Notes: a model not told the origin generated them from the sequence alone. A stretch of DNA of 33,623 bases from an uncultured Collinsella sp. (GCA_905207425.1 CAJLLB010000004.1:1-33623); one strand, 5' to 3'. Positions 24,390 through 31,167 are shown, counted from the first letter of the stretch. A program made the numbers and translations.

Positions 24390-25489
24390 GCGGATGCGTC
24401 TCCCTTCTGGCCGAGGCCCTCGGCAATGAGTTCGTGGAAAGTGGAAAGCGGCGTGCGGTCGATGCTGCAGCGGCCAATGCCGTGCGGAATCACCAGGTCG
24501 ATGGTGTCGCCCGCGCGCTTCTTGTCGTGGAGCGCCTCGGCAAAGACGGCATCGGCATCTAGGTCGCAGCGGGTCTTGAGGCCATGGCGGGCGCAGAGCT
24601 CCTCAATACGACCGGGCAGTGCAGCATCGCAGGCGCCGTGCAGGGCCGCGGCGCGCGTGATGATGCCCATACCGATCGACACGCAGTTGCCGTGCCCGAG
24701 CTCAAAGTGCTCGCAGGCTTCGACGGCGTGTCCGGCGCTGTGTCCAAAGTTGAGCAGCTTGCGCTGGTTGGTTTCGTGCTCGTCGGCGACGACCACGGCG
24801 CGCTTGATGTCGATGTTGCGGGCGATGATGAGTGCTACGCGGGCCACATCGCGGTTGAGCAGCTCCAGCGTGAGCGGGGTCTTCTCCAGCTCGGCGAAAA
24901 GCTCCGGGTCGGCGATCACGGCGTGCTTGACGACCTCGCCGCAGCCGTCGGCGAACTGCTCGGGCGTGAGGGTGGCCAGGCACCCCACGTCAGCGATAAC
25001 CACGCTCGGCTGCCAAAAGGCGCCGGCCAAGTTCTTGCCGGCAGCCAGGTCGATGGCGGTCTTGCCGCCCACCGACGAATCCACCATGGCGAGCAGGCTC
25101 GTCGGGATCTGCACAAACTTGCAGCCGCGCATGTAGGTGGCGGCCACAAAGCCCGCCACATCGCCCACGACGCCGCCCCCGAGTGCCACGATCACGTCGG
25201 AGCGCGAAAGCTCGTGCTCGGCCACAAACTCCAAAATGGCAACATAGGTTTCGGCGCGCTTATGGGCCTCGCCGGCCTCGAAGGTGCAGATGCTCACCTC
25301 GTAGCCTGACGCCTCCAGGCTCTGCTTAACGGGCATCTGGTAGAGCGGGCCCACGTTGGTGTCCGTCACGATGACGGCCTTGGCGCCGCCGGCAGTGGCG
25401 CGCACGAGCGGCCCCGCCTGCTCCAGCAAAAACGTGCCAACATGCACCTGGTAGGGGCGTGCGGTGTCGATATCGATGGTAATCGCCAT
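24383..25489 (-). CDS. aroB: 3-dehydroquinate synthase
   Basis: 368 residues. The NAD- and metal-dependent enzyme cyclises DAHP to 3-dehydroquinate. Marks are EAGEAHK (71-77), LGGGVVGDVAGFVAATYMRG (103-122), IPTSLLAMVDSSVGGKTAID, the metal-binding Glu in GCGEVVKHA (182-190) and the His pair in NFGHSAGHAVEA. It starts 36 bases after tyrA. The last codons of aroB contain the start of aroA. Confidence 0.97.
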   Translation of the reverse strand: MAITIDIDTARPYQVHVGTFLLEQAGPLVRATAGGAKAVIVTDTNVGPLYQMPVKQSLEASGYEVSICTFEAGEAHKRAETYVAILEFVAEHELSRSDVIVALGGGVVGDVAGFVAATYMRGCKFVQIPTSLLAMVDSSVGGKTAIDLAAGKNLAGAFWQPSVVIADVGCLATLTPEQFADGCGEVVKHAVIADPELFAELEKTPLTLELLNRDVARVALIIARNIDIKRAVVVADEHETNQRKLLNFGHSAGHAVEACEHFELGHGNCVSIGMGIITRAAALHGACDAALPGRIEELCARHGLKTRCDLDADAVFAEALHDKKRAGDTIDLVIPHGIGRCSIDRTPLSTFHELIAEGLGQKGDASAC

Positions 25490-25525
25490 AAGCTTCGGTC
25501 CTTTCGACCTGGCGTGATAGGTGGT

Positions 25526-26440
25526 CTAGTGGGAGGCCTCGTCGTCGAGCGCGCGCTTGATGCGGTCGCCCTCGGCAAGGAGATTCTCCAGATAGCGTTG
25601 GTCGCGGTCCTTAAGGGCGCGGCTGTAGGCGCCAAGCGACTCGATCAGGTGGTCGATCTCGAAGGCGAGCGCATTGGCGTCGTCGATCATAAGCTCGGAC
25701 CACATCTGAGGATTGAGGTGCGCCACGCGGGTGAGATCGCGGTAGCTTCCGGCCGAAAAGCCGTGGTGGACCTGGGCGGTGGGGCTCTTGACGTAGGCGT
25801 TGGATACCACGTGCGCAAGCTGGCTCGTGAAGGCGATGACGCGGTCGTGTTCGGCGGCGCTGGTCACGCTGAACTTGCCAAAGCCCAAGGGGCGCACCAT
25901 CTCGCGCACCTGGCCCAAAAGCTCCAGCTTGAGCGCATCGTCCACCGCGGGTGGCACGAGCACGAGCGGGGCGCCCTGGAACAGGTCGGCACGGGAGTGA
26001 GCGTAGCCTGAGAACTGGGTGCCCGCCATGGGGTGCGCGCCCACAAAGTAAAAGCCGTGCTCGCGGGCAAGCTCAAAGGCGCGCTCGCACACAATGCCCT
26101 TGACGCCCACGGTGTCGATCACCACGGGACCCATGATGGCGTCGGTGTCGGTGGCGTCGGCGAGTGCCTGGGCATGCGCCTCGAGCCATTCGATGCATGC
26201 CTCGGGATAGCAAGCCAGGACGATGATGTCGCATTCGCCGAGTGTCTTGCCGTTGAGCTCTCCGGCGACAGTGCCCATGCTGGCGGCCGTCATGACATCG
26301 TCATCGGGGTCCCAGGCCAGCACGCGGACGCCCGCCTGCGCATAGCCGCGGGCAAAGCTACCGCCGATGAGGCCAAGGCCGACGATGCCGGCGCACTTGG
26401 GGCCGCCCTGGTTAACGCGCGCGTTTCTCACCGTACCCAT
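25526..26440 (-). CDS. tyrA: Prephenate dehydrogenase
   Basis: 304 residues without a C-terminal ACT domain. It oxidatively decarboxylates prephenate to 4-hydroxyphenylpyruvate, the tyrosine branch. The nucleotide motif is GLGLIGGS (21-28), followed by VIDTVGVKG and GAHPMAGT (135-141) with the catalytic His region. ATG 26440 lies three bases past the aroF stop, so aroF and tyrA are closely coupled. Use of prephenate rather than arogenate is assumed from the family, not proven. Confidence 0.94.
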   Translation of the reverse strand: MGTVRNARVNQGGPKCAGIVGLGLIGGSFARGYAQAGVRVLAWDPDDDVMTAASMGTVAGELNGKTLGECDIIVLACYPEACIEWLEAHAQALADATDTDAIMGPVVIDTVGVKGIVCERAFELAREHGFYFVGAHPMAGTQFSGYAHSRADLFQGAPLVLVPPAVDDALKLELLGQVREMVRPLGFGKFSVTSAAEHDRVIAFTSQLAHVVSNAYVKSPTAQVHHGFSAGSYRDLTRVAHLNPQMWSELMIDDANALAFEIDHLIESLGAYSRALKDRDQRYLENLLAEGDRIKRALDDEASH

Positions 26441-26443
26441 GAG

Positions 26444-27466
26444 CTACTCCATGGTCTCTTGGCAGACAACCTCGCGGATGGCTCGGATGCGGCGCATGGT
26501 GTCGTCGAACTGATCGGGGGTGAGGGCCTGGGCGCCGTCGGACCAGGCGCGGCTCGGCTCGTCGTGGACCTCGATCTCCAGGCCGTTGGCACCGCAGGCG
26601 GTCGCGGCGAGCGCCATGGGCTCAACGTAGCGGGTGTAGCCGGTGGCGTGGCTGGGGTCGGCGACGACAGGCAGGTGCGACAGGTGGTGCAGCACCGGCA
26701 CGGCGTTGAGGTCGAAGGTGTTGCGGGTGCGGGTCTCGAAGGTGCGGATACCGCGCTCGCAAAGGATGACGTTGTCGTTGCCCTCGCTCATGATGTACTC
26801 GGCTGCCATAAGCAGCTCATCGATCGTGCCGGACATGCCGCGCTTGAGCAGGATCGGGGTCTGGGTCTTGCCGACCTCCTTGAGCAGGGGGAAGTTCTGG
26901 GCGTTGCGGGCGCCGATCTGCATGACGTCAATCTTCTTGTCAAGGAAGACCTGCACGTCGCGCGGGTCCATGATCTCGGTGACGATCGGCATGTCGAGCT
27001 CGGCAGACGCCTCGCATAGCAGGTCCAGCCCGGCGGGGCCCATACCCTGGTAGGCGTAGGGGGAGGTGCGGGGCTTGTAGGCGCCACCGCGCAGCATCGT
27101 GGCGCCGGCGGCCTTTACGCGGCGTGCGATGCGGATGAGGTTCTCGCCCTCGACGGAGCAGGGACCGGCGATGACCTGGAACTGGTCGCCGCCGATCTTG
27201 ACGCCGTGGCCGCAGTCGATGACGGAGTCCTCGGGGTGGAACTTGCGATTTGCGCGCTTGAACGGCTCGGAGACGCGCTGCACGCGCTCGACGACATCCA
27301 TGGACTCGAGCAGGAACGGGTCGATCTTGGTCGTATCGCCCACCAGGCCGATAATCGTCTCGTTCTCGCCGCGCGAGACGTCGGTCTTCAGGCCTTTTTT
27401 CTCAATCCAGCTGACGATATGGCTGACGGCCTCGTCGCTGGCGCTCTGCTTTAGAATTGCAATCAT
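26444..27466 (-). CDS. aroF: 3-deoxy-7-phosphoheptulonate synthase (DAHP synthase, class I beta with N-terminal regulatory domain)
   Basis: 340 residues. It condenses phosphoenolpyruvate and erythrose-4-phosphate, the entry step of the shikimate pathway. The first 70 residues match the ferredoxin-like regulatory domain seen in Thermotoga-type enzymes, where tyrosine or phenylalanine binds. The barrel follows with VIAGPCSVE (98-106), LRGGAYKPRTSPYAYQG, QIGARNAQNF, LLKRGMSGT and VADPSHATG. ATG 27466 is chosen because GAGAGG precedes it and MIAILKQ is the family start. It is the first gene of the aromatic run, as expected for a feedback-controlled entry step. Confidence 0.96.
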   Translation of the reverse strand: MIAILKQSASDEAVSHIVSWIEKKGLKTDVSRGENETIIGLVGDTTKIDPFLLESMDVVERVQRVSEPFKRANRKFHPEDSVIDCGHGVKIGGDQFQVIAGPCSVEGENLIRIARRVKAAGATMLRGGAYKPRTSPYAYQGMGPAGLDLLCEASAELDMPIVTEIMDPRDVQVFLDKKIDVMQIGARNAQNFPLLKEVGKTQTPILLKRGMSGTIDELLMAAEYIMSEGNDNVILCERGIRTFETRTRNTFDLNAVPVLHHLSHLPVVADPSHATGYTRYVEPMALAATACGANGLEIEVHDEPSRAWSDGAQALTPDQFDDTMRRIRAIREVVCQETME

Positions 27467-27476
27467 GGTGTGCCTC

Positions 27477-27539
27477 TCACCTCGATGGATAACTTTTGCA
27501 AAAACGGCCCGCATTGCGAGCCGTGTATATATGGTGCAT
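27477..27539 (-). CDS. Possible aroF leader peptide ORF
   Basis: A 20-codon ORF (ATG 27539 to TGA 27477) ends 10 bases before aroF. The peptide reads MHHIYTARNAGRFCKSYPSR, with Tyr5, Phe13 and Tyr17. It has no ribosome site, but a TAGTAT box ends eight bases before the ATG, so a leaderless transcript is possible. It overlaps a terminator-like hairpin. Its length and three aromatic codons suggest attenuation but could be chance. Confidence 0.25.
   Translation of the reverse strand: MHHIYTARNAGRFCKSYPSR
27500..27524 (-). terminator. Terminator-like hairpin in the aroF leader
   Basis: Read on the minus strand, an 8-bp stem, ACGGCTCG/CGGGCCGT with one G-T pair (27524-27517 with 27511-27504), has a 5-nt loop and ends in a run of five T. 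An outer complement (AACTTT and TGCA on the 5' side, TGCA and AAAGTT on the 3' side) could enclose it. It lies 34-58 bases before aroF and could act as an attenuator. Confidence 0.5.
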
Positions 27540-27629
27540 GAAAGTTTATACTATCTGACTCGCTTTTGCCTTCTAAAGTGGGCCGTTGCACCGCGTCTCC
27601 CACGTAATTGCAAAGCTTTTTCTTTTATT

Positions 27630-27659
27630 TTGATAGCCCGTGGTGCACTTGGGTATAAT
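27630..27659 (+). promoter_or_regulatory. Promoter of tRNA-Arg(CCG)
   Basis: TTGATA (27630-27635), an 18-bp spacer and a perfect TATAAT (27654-27659) lie 12 bases before the tRNA, so transcription would start only a few bases before the mature 5' end. Confidence 0.75.
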
Positions 27660-27670
27660 GCCAAACGTTG

Positions 27671-27747
27671 GCCCTATTAGCTCAGGGGATTAGAGCGTCT
27701 GCCTCCGGAGCAGAAGGCCGTTGGTTCGAATCCAACATGGGGCACCA
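27671..27747 (+). tRNA. tRNA-Arg(CCG), host gene of the integrated element
   Basis: A full cloverleaf with encoded CCA: acceptor GCCCTAT/ATGGGGC (one T-G pair), D stem GCTC/GAGC, anticodon stem TCTGC/GCAGA with loop CTCCGGA (anticodon CCG), and T arm GTTGG-TTCGAAT-CCAAC. All stems pair. Its 3' end coincides with the end of the integrase reading frame, so it is the likely attachment site of the element to the right. Confidence 0.97.
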
Positions 27748-29142
27748 TTCCAATTTTGCTCGAACCCGCTGGATGTCCAATCTGGCGGGTTCGCCCTTTT
27801 TGTCGTAGTTCAGCGTGACCAGTATCTCGTCCTCCGAGACGACAGCCTGCCACACGAACGCCTTCAGCAGCGTCGCGTCGTCGAGCGCCGTCCCGCACTG
27901 CAGGAAGTCGGCGAAGCGCTCCGGGTCTATCCGCTCGTCCGTGATGGCCTCGAGGTCGTACCTCGCGCGCGCCTGCTGCTCCTCGAGCTCGGCTATGCGC
28001 TCGTTCACGCCCGGCGCTATCACGCCCTGCTCGATGGCGTTGAGGATGTTCCTCAGGCCCCTCTCCGCGGCCCTGAGCGAGTCCTCGGCCTGCCTGCGGC
28101 GAGCCCGCACCTCGGCCGTGTCCGCGCGCTCCGCTACCATGTTGGCTATCTGCAGCGCCTCGCCGCGGTCGCCGAGCAGCCCGCGCAGCGCCGAGGCTAT
28201 GGAGCCCTCGAGCTCCTCGCGCCTGATGTTGCGGACGCACGACCCCGGGCAGCTGTAGTACTCGTACTTCACGTTGTTGCGGCCCCTGCCGCTCACGCCC
28301 TGCAGGTTCCTGCCGCATTCCGCGCACAGCGCCGTCTCCGCGAGGGCGAAGTCGCCCCAGTTCTCGCTCGAGCGCTGCTTGCGGCACTTGATTCCCTGGA
28401 CCTCCATGAACGTCACCTCGTCCACTATCGCCGGCATCCCGCCCTCGCGGACGATGCCTCCCCACTCGTACCTGCCCGTGTACCTTCGGTCGCGCAGCAT
28501 CTGCTGCACCATCGCCTGGCCGCACGGGCTGCCCTTGCGCGTCCTGAGGCCGCGCCGAGCGAACTCGCGCGCTATCGCGTTCATGGACATGCGCTCCAGC
28601 CTCAGCGCGAAGGCCTCGCGCACCCACGCCGCCTGCGCCTCGTCGACCTCGTACTCGTCGTCCTCGTTCCTGCGGTATCCGAAGATGCGCACGCCGTTTG
28701 TCTTGCACTTGAGGGCGTTGCCCTCCATGCCGCGCTTGGTCCTGATGGCGGTTTTCCTCGACTCGCAGGCGGCGAGCCCCTCGAGCAGCTTCTCGTAGAT
28801 GATGCCCTCCGGGCTGTCGGGTATCTGCTCGAGCGCCGAGACCAGCTTGACCCCGTGCGTGGCGAGCTCGCGCTTGTATATCGGCGCGTCGTACTCGCCG
28901 CGGCTGAAGCGGTCCATCATGTAGACGAGGACGATCTCGCTCTCGCCGGCGTTGGCTATCATCCGCTGGAACTCGGGTCGGTCGTCGGTGCGCCCCGACA
29001 CGGCGCGGTCGCAGTACTCCGCCGCGACCTCGTAGCCCTCGCGCGCGCACCACTCGCGGCAGACGCGCAGCTGGTCCTCGATGGACGCCTCGCGCTGCCT
29101 GTTACACGAGAACCTCGCGTATATCACTGCCCTCTTTGGCAT
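27682..29142 (-). CDS. Serine integrase (large serine recombinase)
   Basis: 486 residues. The resolvase-type catalytic domain (about 1-140) has IYARFS with Ser12 as nucleophile and MDRFSRGEY. A recombinase domain follows (about 150-260), then a zinc ribbon (Cys273, Cys276, Cys298, Cys302) and a charged coiled-coil region (about 340-400). It would cut and join element and host DNA. From Trp466 onwards the frame runs antisense through the tRNA-Arg gene: Trp466 is the complement of the CCA end and the TGA lies in the D arm, so the last 21 residues are antisense tRNA, not family sequence. The C-terminus therefore depends on the integration state. ATG 29142 has GAAGGAAGGG upstream at a long spacing. 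Confidence 0.93.
   Translation of the reverse strand: MPKRAVIYARFSCNRQREASIEDQLRVCREWCAREGYEVAAEYCDRAVSGRTDDRPEFQRMIANAGESEIVLVYMMDRFSRGEYDAPIYKRELATHGVKLVSALEQIPDSPEGIIYEKLLEGLAACESRKTAIRTKRGMEGNALKCKTNGVRIFGYRRNEDDEYEVDEAQAAWVREAFALRLERMSMNAIAREFARRGLRTRKGSPCGQAMVQQMLRDRRYTGRYEWGGIVREGGMPAIVDEVTFMEVQGIKCRKQRSSENWGDFALAETALCAECGRNLQGVSGRGRNNVKYEYYSCPGSCVRNIRREELEGSIASALRGLLGDRGEALQIANMVAERADTAEVRARRRQAEDSLRAAERGLRNILNAIEQGVIAPGVNERIAELEEQQARARYDLEAITDERIDPERFADFLQCGTALDDATLLKAFVWQAVVSEDEILVTLNYDKKGEPARLDIQRVRAKLEWCPMLDSNQRPSAPEADALIP
27720..27750. other. Candidate left attachment junction (attL) of the element
   Basis: The integrase frame passes from element sequence into antisense tRNA at 27747/27748, and the tRNA is intact. 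The simplest reading is recombination at the tRNA 3' part with the element restoring that part. The right-hand copy (attR) is outside the window, so the core cannot be defined. Confidence 0.4.
27761..27801 (+). terminator. tRNA-Arg terminator embedded in the integrase coding region
   Basis: A 9-bp perfect stem, CGAACCCGC/GCGGGTTCG (27761-27769 with 27785-27793), is followed by CCCTTTTT, 14 bases after the tRNA CCA. The same bases encode integrase residues around 448-461 on the other strand. Confidence 0.7.
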
Positions 29143-29197
29143 AATGTGTATGTCACCCTTCCTTCAAGTTGAGTTTGCATGGGTGCACTGGTTGGAT

Positions 29198-29237
29198 GCC
29201 CCGTCGGCTAAAGCGGTACCAGCGCTGCCGACGGGGC
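29198..29237. repeat. 11-bp stem-loop between integrase and XRE genes
   Basis: Arms 29198-29208 and 29227-29237 (arm GCCCCGTCGGC) pair perfectly. On the minus strand it lies 10 bases after the stop of the last XRE gene, but no T run follows there; on the plus strand it is followed by TCTTTA. It may reduce transcription from the regulators into the integrase. Confidence 0.6.
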
Positions 29238-29247
29238 TCTTTAGTGT

Positions 29248-29676
29248 TTACTCGCGGTATGACTCTGCTCTATCGAGTAGGTCGTCCACGGATATTCCCA
29301 TGGCTTGAGTAACCTTTCTCACGACACTAACCTTCGGGTCTCTTATCTTTCCGCTGAAAAGCTGTGAGACGTGGGCGTCTGATAGGCCCGATTTTCGGCA
29401 AACGTCGACCTGTCGCATGCCGAGCTCGGTAATGTATTCATTCAGTGCGCGCGCCAGCTGCATGTCGTGAGCTTCCCACGCGCCAGTTCCTAGCAGCTCG
29501 TCCGCTGAGCATCCATAGAACCTTGCGAGCTTGGCAATCTTGTCGCCACTTGTCGTGCGCGTGCCACTCTCCATCATTGAATAGCTGGATACGGAAACGC
29601 CCAGTATCGATGCGACTTCCGACTGCTTAGCTCCGTACTTCAGTCTGGCTTCTCTCAGCCTTAACCTTGCGGCCAT
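29248..29676 (-). CDS. XRE regulator with two tandem helix-turn-helix domains
   Basis: 142 residues containing two XRE-type domains in a row: residues about 3-62 (KQSEVASILGVSVSSYSMME, ending FYGCSADELL) and about 72-138 (RQVDVCRKSGLSDAHVSQLF, ending MGISVDDLLD). The second half looks like a duplicated or captured Cro/CI-type domain. I prefer ATG 29676, with GGAGAG about 11 bases upstream, over GTG 29688, which overlaps the preceding stop in a GTGA but has its ribosome site too close. Last of four leftward regulators, directly upstream of the integrase, so it may control lysogeny or integration. Confidence 0.85.
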   Translation of the reverse strand: MAARLRLREARLKYGAKQSEVASILGVSVSSYSMMESGTRTTSGDKIAKLARFYGCSADELLGTGAWEAHDMQLARALNEYITELGMRQVDVCRKSGLSDAHVSQLFSGKIRDPKVSVVRKVTQAMGISVDDLLDRAESYRE

Positions 29677-29684
29677 CGTGGCTA

Positions 29685-29894
29685 TCACTCTCCAAGCGTT
29701 TTCCTTGCCATTTCATCGAGAGATACGCCCAATGCGTCAGCTATGGCCTTTGCTTTCCCCAACGTTGGTTCCTTGGCCCTTCCGCTGAGGAGCGCAGAGA
29801 CCGTCGAGCGCGGTGAGCCGATTTTGGCAGCTAGCTCAGCCTGTGACATCCCTGCCTTATCTAAGTAATGGGCAAGTACGTAGCGGTATTCCAT
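29685..29894 (-). CDS. Small XRE-type DNA-binding protein
   Basis: 69 residues made of little more than one XRE domain: MSQAELAAKIGSPRSTVSAL is the helix-turn-helix, followed by AIADALGVSLDEMA. It has the size of Cro or of an antitoxin-like regulator, but no toxin gene adjoins it. The ATG has AGGGATAG upstream. Its stop lies at the start of the next regulator, so the two are probably translated together. Targets are unknown; the GTAC motifs between 30701 and 30811 are candidates. Confidence 0.8.
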   Translation of the reverse strand: MEYRYVLAHYLDKAGMSQAELAAKIGSPRSTVSALLSGRAKEPTLGKAKAIADALGVSLDEMARKTLGE

Positions 29895-29968
29895 GTCGTG
29901 GCTATCCCTATTCCTTCAGCAGGTTTCTCTCAAGTGAGCTTCCTAACTTCCTTCAATCTGGCCTGTAT

Positions 29969-30301
29969 TTAACGCACCCCGCTCTCTTTTTCTAACGGAA
30001 AAGTCTCGGCGAGGCTTTTTGCAGTGGCCATTAAAGCCTTTTGGCCGTCTTTACTCATTGAGTTAAATAGATTCAAAAGCTCGCGATCAGGTCCGCCAAT
30101 TTGTTCACCGTCACCTTCTTCAAGGTCGAACAGCTCTCCGATGGTGCATTTGAAATAACGGGCAAATTCAGCCGCCGTGTCCATGTCGGGGCTAGTGTTT
30201 CCAAGCTCATAGTTTTGATAGGTCCGGTATTTGAGGCCGAACACGTTCGCGGCCTCTTTTTGCGTCAACCCAGAACGCTGCCGAAGGTCTTTAAGACTCA
30301 T
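29969..30301 (-). CDS. XRE family regulator, phage repressor-like
   Basis: 110 residues. The N-terminal XRE domain (about 1-62) has LTQKEAANVFGLKYRTYQNYE and ends in YFKCTIGELFDL. The C-terminal tail DRELLNLFNSMSKDGQKALM resembles that of the upstream neighbour (RRELDQLFDELSAEGRAVLL), so the two look like paralogues. No LexA-type Ser/Lys protease domain is present, so RecA-driven self-cleavage is not expected. The gene starts eight bases after the upstream regulator ends. Confidence 0.85.
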   Translation of the reverse strand: MSLKDLRQRSGLTQKEAANVFGLKYRTYQNYELGNTSPDMDTAAEFARYFKCTIGELFDLEEGDGEQIGGPDRELLNLFNSMSKDGQKALMATAKSLAETFPLEKESGVR

Positions 30302-30309
30302 AGCTATTC

Positions 30310-30648
30310 CTAAACGTAAACGCCAGTCTGAGCATCATTAGATATATGCAAAGAAAGCGATCTTGCAACATCGAGCAATACCGCTCGACCTTCTGCGCTT
30401 AATTCATCAAAGAGCTGATCAAGTTCACGGCGCTGCATATCAAATTCTCTTGCGCATACGTCGGTCATCAATATGTAATCAACGTTTGAGTTGAACAAAC
30501 GGGCCGCTTCGATAAGCTGCTCGCCATTCATGATGACTCGCCCCTGTTCCCAGTTTCTATATGTACCGAGGGAAACGCCGAAGGCCTCGGCGGCATCCTG
30601 CTGCTTATAGCCGGCTGCCTTACGAACCTCCTTCAACCGCGTATGCAT
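30310..30648 (-). CDS. XRE family regulator, likely primary repressor
   Basis: 112 residues. An XRE domain occupies about 1-62 (YKQQDAAEAFGVSLGTYRNW), followed by a helical tail with RRELDQLFDELSAEGRAVLL. AAGGAGGG lies eight bases before the ATG, a strong ribosome site. It is the first leftward gene from the shared intergenic region, facing the Cro-like gene, which is the usual place for a CI-type repressor. It lacks a peptidase domain. Its paralogue follows directly. Confidence 0.85.
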   Translation of the reverse strand: MHTRLKEVRKAAGYKQQDAAEAFGVSLGTYRNWEQGRVIMNGEQLIEAARLFNSNVDYILMTDVCAREFDMQRRELDQLFDELSAEGRAVLLDVARSLSLHISNDAQTGVYV

Positions 30649-30700
30649 ATCTCACGCCCTCCTTAGAATCTGTAAACGCTTACTTCTTATAGTTCGCATA

Positions 30701-30811
30701 GTACCAATATAAAGCGCAATTGTACAGATTTCTTCTTGACATGTACTAGTACCGTGCGTACTATAAAGCTCGTAAGTACTAACCAGATGCATAGTTGATA
30801 GGAGGAAGTAC
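30701..30811. promoter_or_regulatory. Operator region with seven GTAC motifs
   Basis: GTAC occurs at 30701, 30722, 30743, 30749, 30758, 30776 and 30808. Two of them form the perfect palindrome GTACTAGTAC (30743-30752), and TAGTAC-N5-GTACTA (30747-30763) is a further inverted repeat. They surround the rightward promoter and lie between the divergent regulators, as expected for repressor/Cro operators. Confidence 0.55.
30736..30764 (+). promoter_or_regulatory. Rightward early promoter of the element
   Basis: A perfect TTGACA (30736-30741), a 17-bp spacer and TACTAT (30759-30764) lie 49 bases before the Cro-like gene. The spacer contains the palindrome GTACTAGTAC, so a bound repressor would block RNA polymerase. 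Confidence 0.7.
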
Positions 30812-30813
30812 CA

Positions 30814-31035
30814 ATGAGGAACCTAGCATCTGAGCGTACGCGTCTCGGACTGAAGCAAGCGGAGGCGGCTTCAAAGCTCGCCGTATCTCCTAAAACGCTT
30901 GCGAAATACGAGAACGACCCAAGAAGCATGCCAGGAGACTTTATCTACCGTGCATGCCGATTCTATGGCTGTAACGCCAGCTACCTGCTCGACATGTGCG
31001 ATGAGCGAGCCGTAAACGCTATGGCTGCGGTCTAA
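30814..31035 (+). CDS. Cro-like XRE regulator
   Basis: 73 residues consisting of one XRE domain: RTRLGLKQAEAASKLAVSPK followed by TLAKYE, then FYGCNASYLLDM. The last block resembles FYGCSADELL of the tandem XRE protein. AGGAGG lies eight bases before the ATG. It is the first rightward gene from the shared operator region, the usual place of Cro. The next ORF starts directly after its TAA, so it is the head of an early operon. Confidence 0.85.
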   Translation: MRNLASERTRLGLKQAEAASKLAVSPKTLAKYENDPRSMPGDFIYRACRFYGCNASYLLDMCDERAVNAMAAV

Positions 31036-31167
31036 ATGGCCAGCGAGGCCAAGCAGCAGGAGAACAAGCCCAAGAACCCGCGCGAGATAGCGCTCGACGC
31101 CATGTGCTCGACGCTTCGGGCGGCATACCGGGAATGGGAGAGGAAGGAGGGGAGCAAGAGACAGTGA
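31036..31167 (+). CDS. Small hypothetical phage protein (43 aa)
   Basis: The ATG follows the TAA of the Cro-like gene with no gap. The product is 43 residues, highly charged, with the central segment PREIALDAMCSTLRAAYREW and no recognised domain. There is no good ribosome site, so translation would depend on coupling. Its TGA overlaps the GTG of the next gene in a GTGA, which supports it as part of a chain of coupled early genes. Confidence 0.55.
   Translation: MASEAKQQENKPKNPREIALDAMCSTLRAAYREWERKEGSKRQ

Noticed and set aside
27467..27670. T-box or riboswitch upstream of aroF
   Set aside because: I looked for a T-box core and for known riboswitch-like junctions on the minus strand and saw none. 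The space before the tRNA is short. The hairpin plus short ORF is reported instead as a possible attenuator.
27677..29053. A second minus-strand frame overlapping the integrase
   Set aside because: It is Arg/Gly-rich shadow sequence; its end is also antisense tRNA, which explains why it looks like known database artefacts.
27721..29172. 483-codon plus-strand frame opposite the integrase
   Set aside because: It starts inside the tRNA and has Leu/Ala/Arg-rich, motif-free sequence. The integrase on the other strand has catalytic and zinc-binding residues.
29685..30648. Toxin-antitoxin module among the small XRE genes
   Set aside because: Every neighbour is another XRE regulator or the integrase. 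No RelE-, HipA- or BrnT-like partner is visible, so an antitoxin role lacks support.
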